From: an uncultured Clostridia bacterium
GTDB lineage: Bacteria > Bacillota > Clostridia > Oscillospirales > CAG-272
Length of the DNA: 39,488 nucleotides
NCBI GenBank assembly: GCA_947625805.1
Contig: CANQPT010000015.1
Coordinates: forward strand, 1 to 39,488
Direction of reading: 5' to 3'
The translations under genes were made by a program, and so were the position numbers. Positions within the stretch are counted from its first letter, which is position 1, and each line of letters starts with the position of its first letter. The notes beneath the pieces are model-generated. The model saw only the letters and a program-made list of their open reading frames with translations, had not been told where the DNA came from and did not search any database. Below are positions 39,058 through 39,488 of the stretch, piece after piece.

Positions 39058-39488
39058 TCACTGTCTTTTCATCTGCCGCAAAAATGCGAATACCGCTATG
39101 GCAGTCACGGCGACAGCGTAGCCTATTACCCACCAAATGTGAGAGAACACCCCCGCGTAATCGCCTTGAAGGACTGCCCGCTCCATTTCCACAGCGTGGA
39201 CGAACGACAGTAAATTTGCGATCTTTTGGAACGCGCCGCCCACCAGCCTCAGGTCAAACCAGATGCCGGAGAGCCACGCCGTCAGGTTTGTGAGTAAAGC
39301 CCCGCAGATGCCGCCTACCTGTTTATCCGTGAAAATGCTGCCGCAGAGCAGGCCCAGCGATACGAACAGCAGCGCGACGGGGAGGGTGAGCAAAACCGAA
39401 GTCAAAATATGGATCGTCACATGAAGCCCCAAAAGCACGGCCACAGCAAGGCAGATGACCGACTGCGCAATACAGATAGGCAAAATCG
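39058..39488 (-). CDS. ABC-2 type transporter permease, C-terminal part (runs off window)
   Basis: The visible 141 codons encode four or five hydrophobic segments (ICLAVAVLLGLHVTIHILTSVLLTLPVALLFVSLGLLCGSIF opens them) with the ABC-2 permease pattern: a loop FTDKQVGGICGALLTNLTAWLSGIWFDL before the last helix and a short basic end RQMKRQ. The apparent start at 39483 is a TTG inside the gene; the frame is open to the window edge, so the N-terminal half lies beyond it. It would pair with an ATPase not seen here. It is followed by a 53-base gap to the P-loop gene. Confidence 0.75.
   Translation of the reverse strand, partial: ILPICIAQSVICLAVAVLLGLHVTIHILTSVLLTLPVALLFVSLGLLCGSIFTDKQVGGICGALLTNLTAWLSGIWFDLRLVGGAFQKIANLLSFVHAVEMERAVLQGDYAGVFSHIWWVIGYAVAVTAIAVFAFLRQMKRQ

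Noticed and set aside
1-39488. CRISPR arrays, rRNA, tRNA genes and transposases
   Set aside because: No regularly spaced repeats, rRNA/tRNA signatures or transposase motifs were seen on either strand.

Overview
The window looks like chromosome of a Gram-positive clostridial bacterium, probably a gut-type Oscillospiraceae/Ruminococcaceae relative. Lipoprotein signal peptides, an SLH-anchored CotH-family surface protein, FakA/FakB, strong Shine-Dalgarno (SD) sites and many TTGACA-17-TATAAT promoters support this. Most of the window is fairly GC-rich. Two short stretches (about 15.9-17.2 kb and 38.2-39.0 kb) are visibly more AT-rich and look acquired or decaying. No rRNA, tRNA, CRISPR array or transposase was found.

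Layout: 0-1.7 kb, larC (cut by the window edge) and larE of nickel-pincer cofactor synthesis. 1.7-5.1 kb, a lipoprotein, a Gfo/Idh/MocA oxidoreductase and a membrane-anchored protein distantly resembling ApbE. 5.2-13.1 kb, a complete oligopeptide ABC importer operon (oppA-B-C-D-F order, minus strand) in which four of five subunits have unusual architecture; the binding protein appears circularly permuted. 13.5-15.7 kb, tspO, a 31-residue Cys-rich peptide missing from the ORF track, a zinc-ribbon protein and a GH27 alpha-galactosidase. 15.7-17.2 kb, a recombination scar built from degV and GH27 fragments, next to an AT-rich insert with a HExxH protein and a GNAT acetyltransferase. 17.2-19.7 kb, fakB (degV) and fakA. 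19.8-20.1 kb, a candidate structured ncRNA with its own promoter and terminator. 20.2-22.4 kb, pgeF (apparently leaderless), then an ECF S component and a DUF4430 lipoprotein behind a probable cobalamin riboswitch with an intrinsic terminator. 22.5-25.4 kb, the CotH/SLH protein. 25.5-27.7 kb, tyrS, yajC and a small membrane protein. 27.7-31.4 kb, a heterodimeric ABC exporter. 31.8-35.0 kb, a tightly coupled four-gene operon: IbrA-like PP-loop ATPase, IbrB-like ParB protein, LytTR response regulator and a soluble sensor kinase. 35.2-38.0 kb, a zinc-type ABC importer with a Fur/Zur regulator and a palindromic operator. 38.2 kb to the end, a frameshifted remnant, a P-loop kinase-like protein and an ABC-2 permease cut by the window edge.

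The most notable leads are the permuted and expanded Opp importer, the IbrA/IbrB pair coupled to a LytTR two-component system, the riboswitch-controlled DUF4430/ECF pair, the orphan structured RNA, and two places where a terminator's T-tract abuts the SD site or start codon of the next gene. All calls come from reading sequence; no database search was run.
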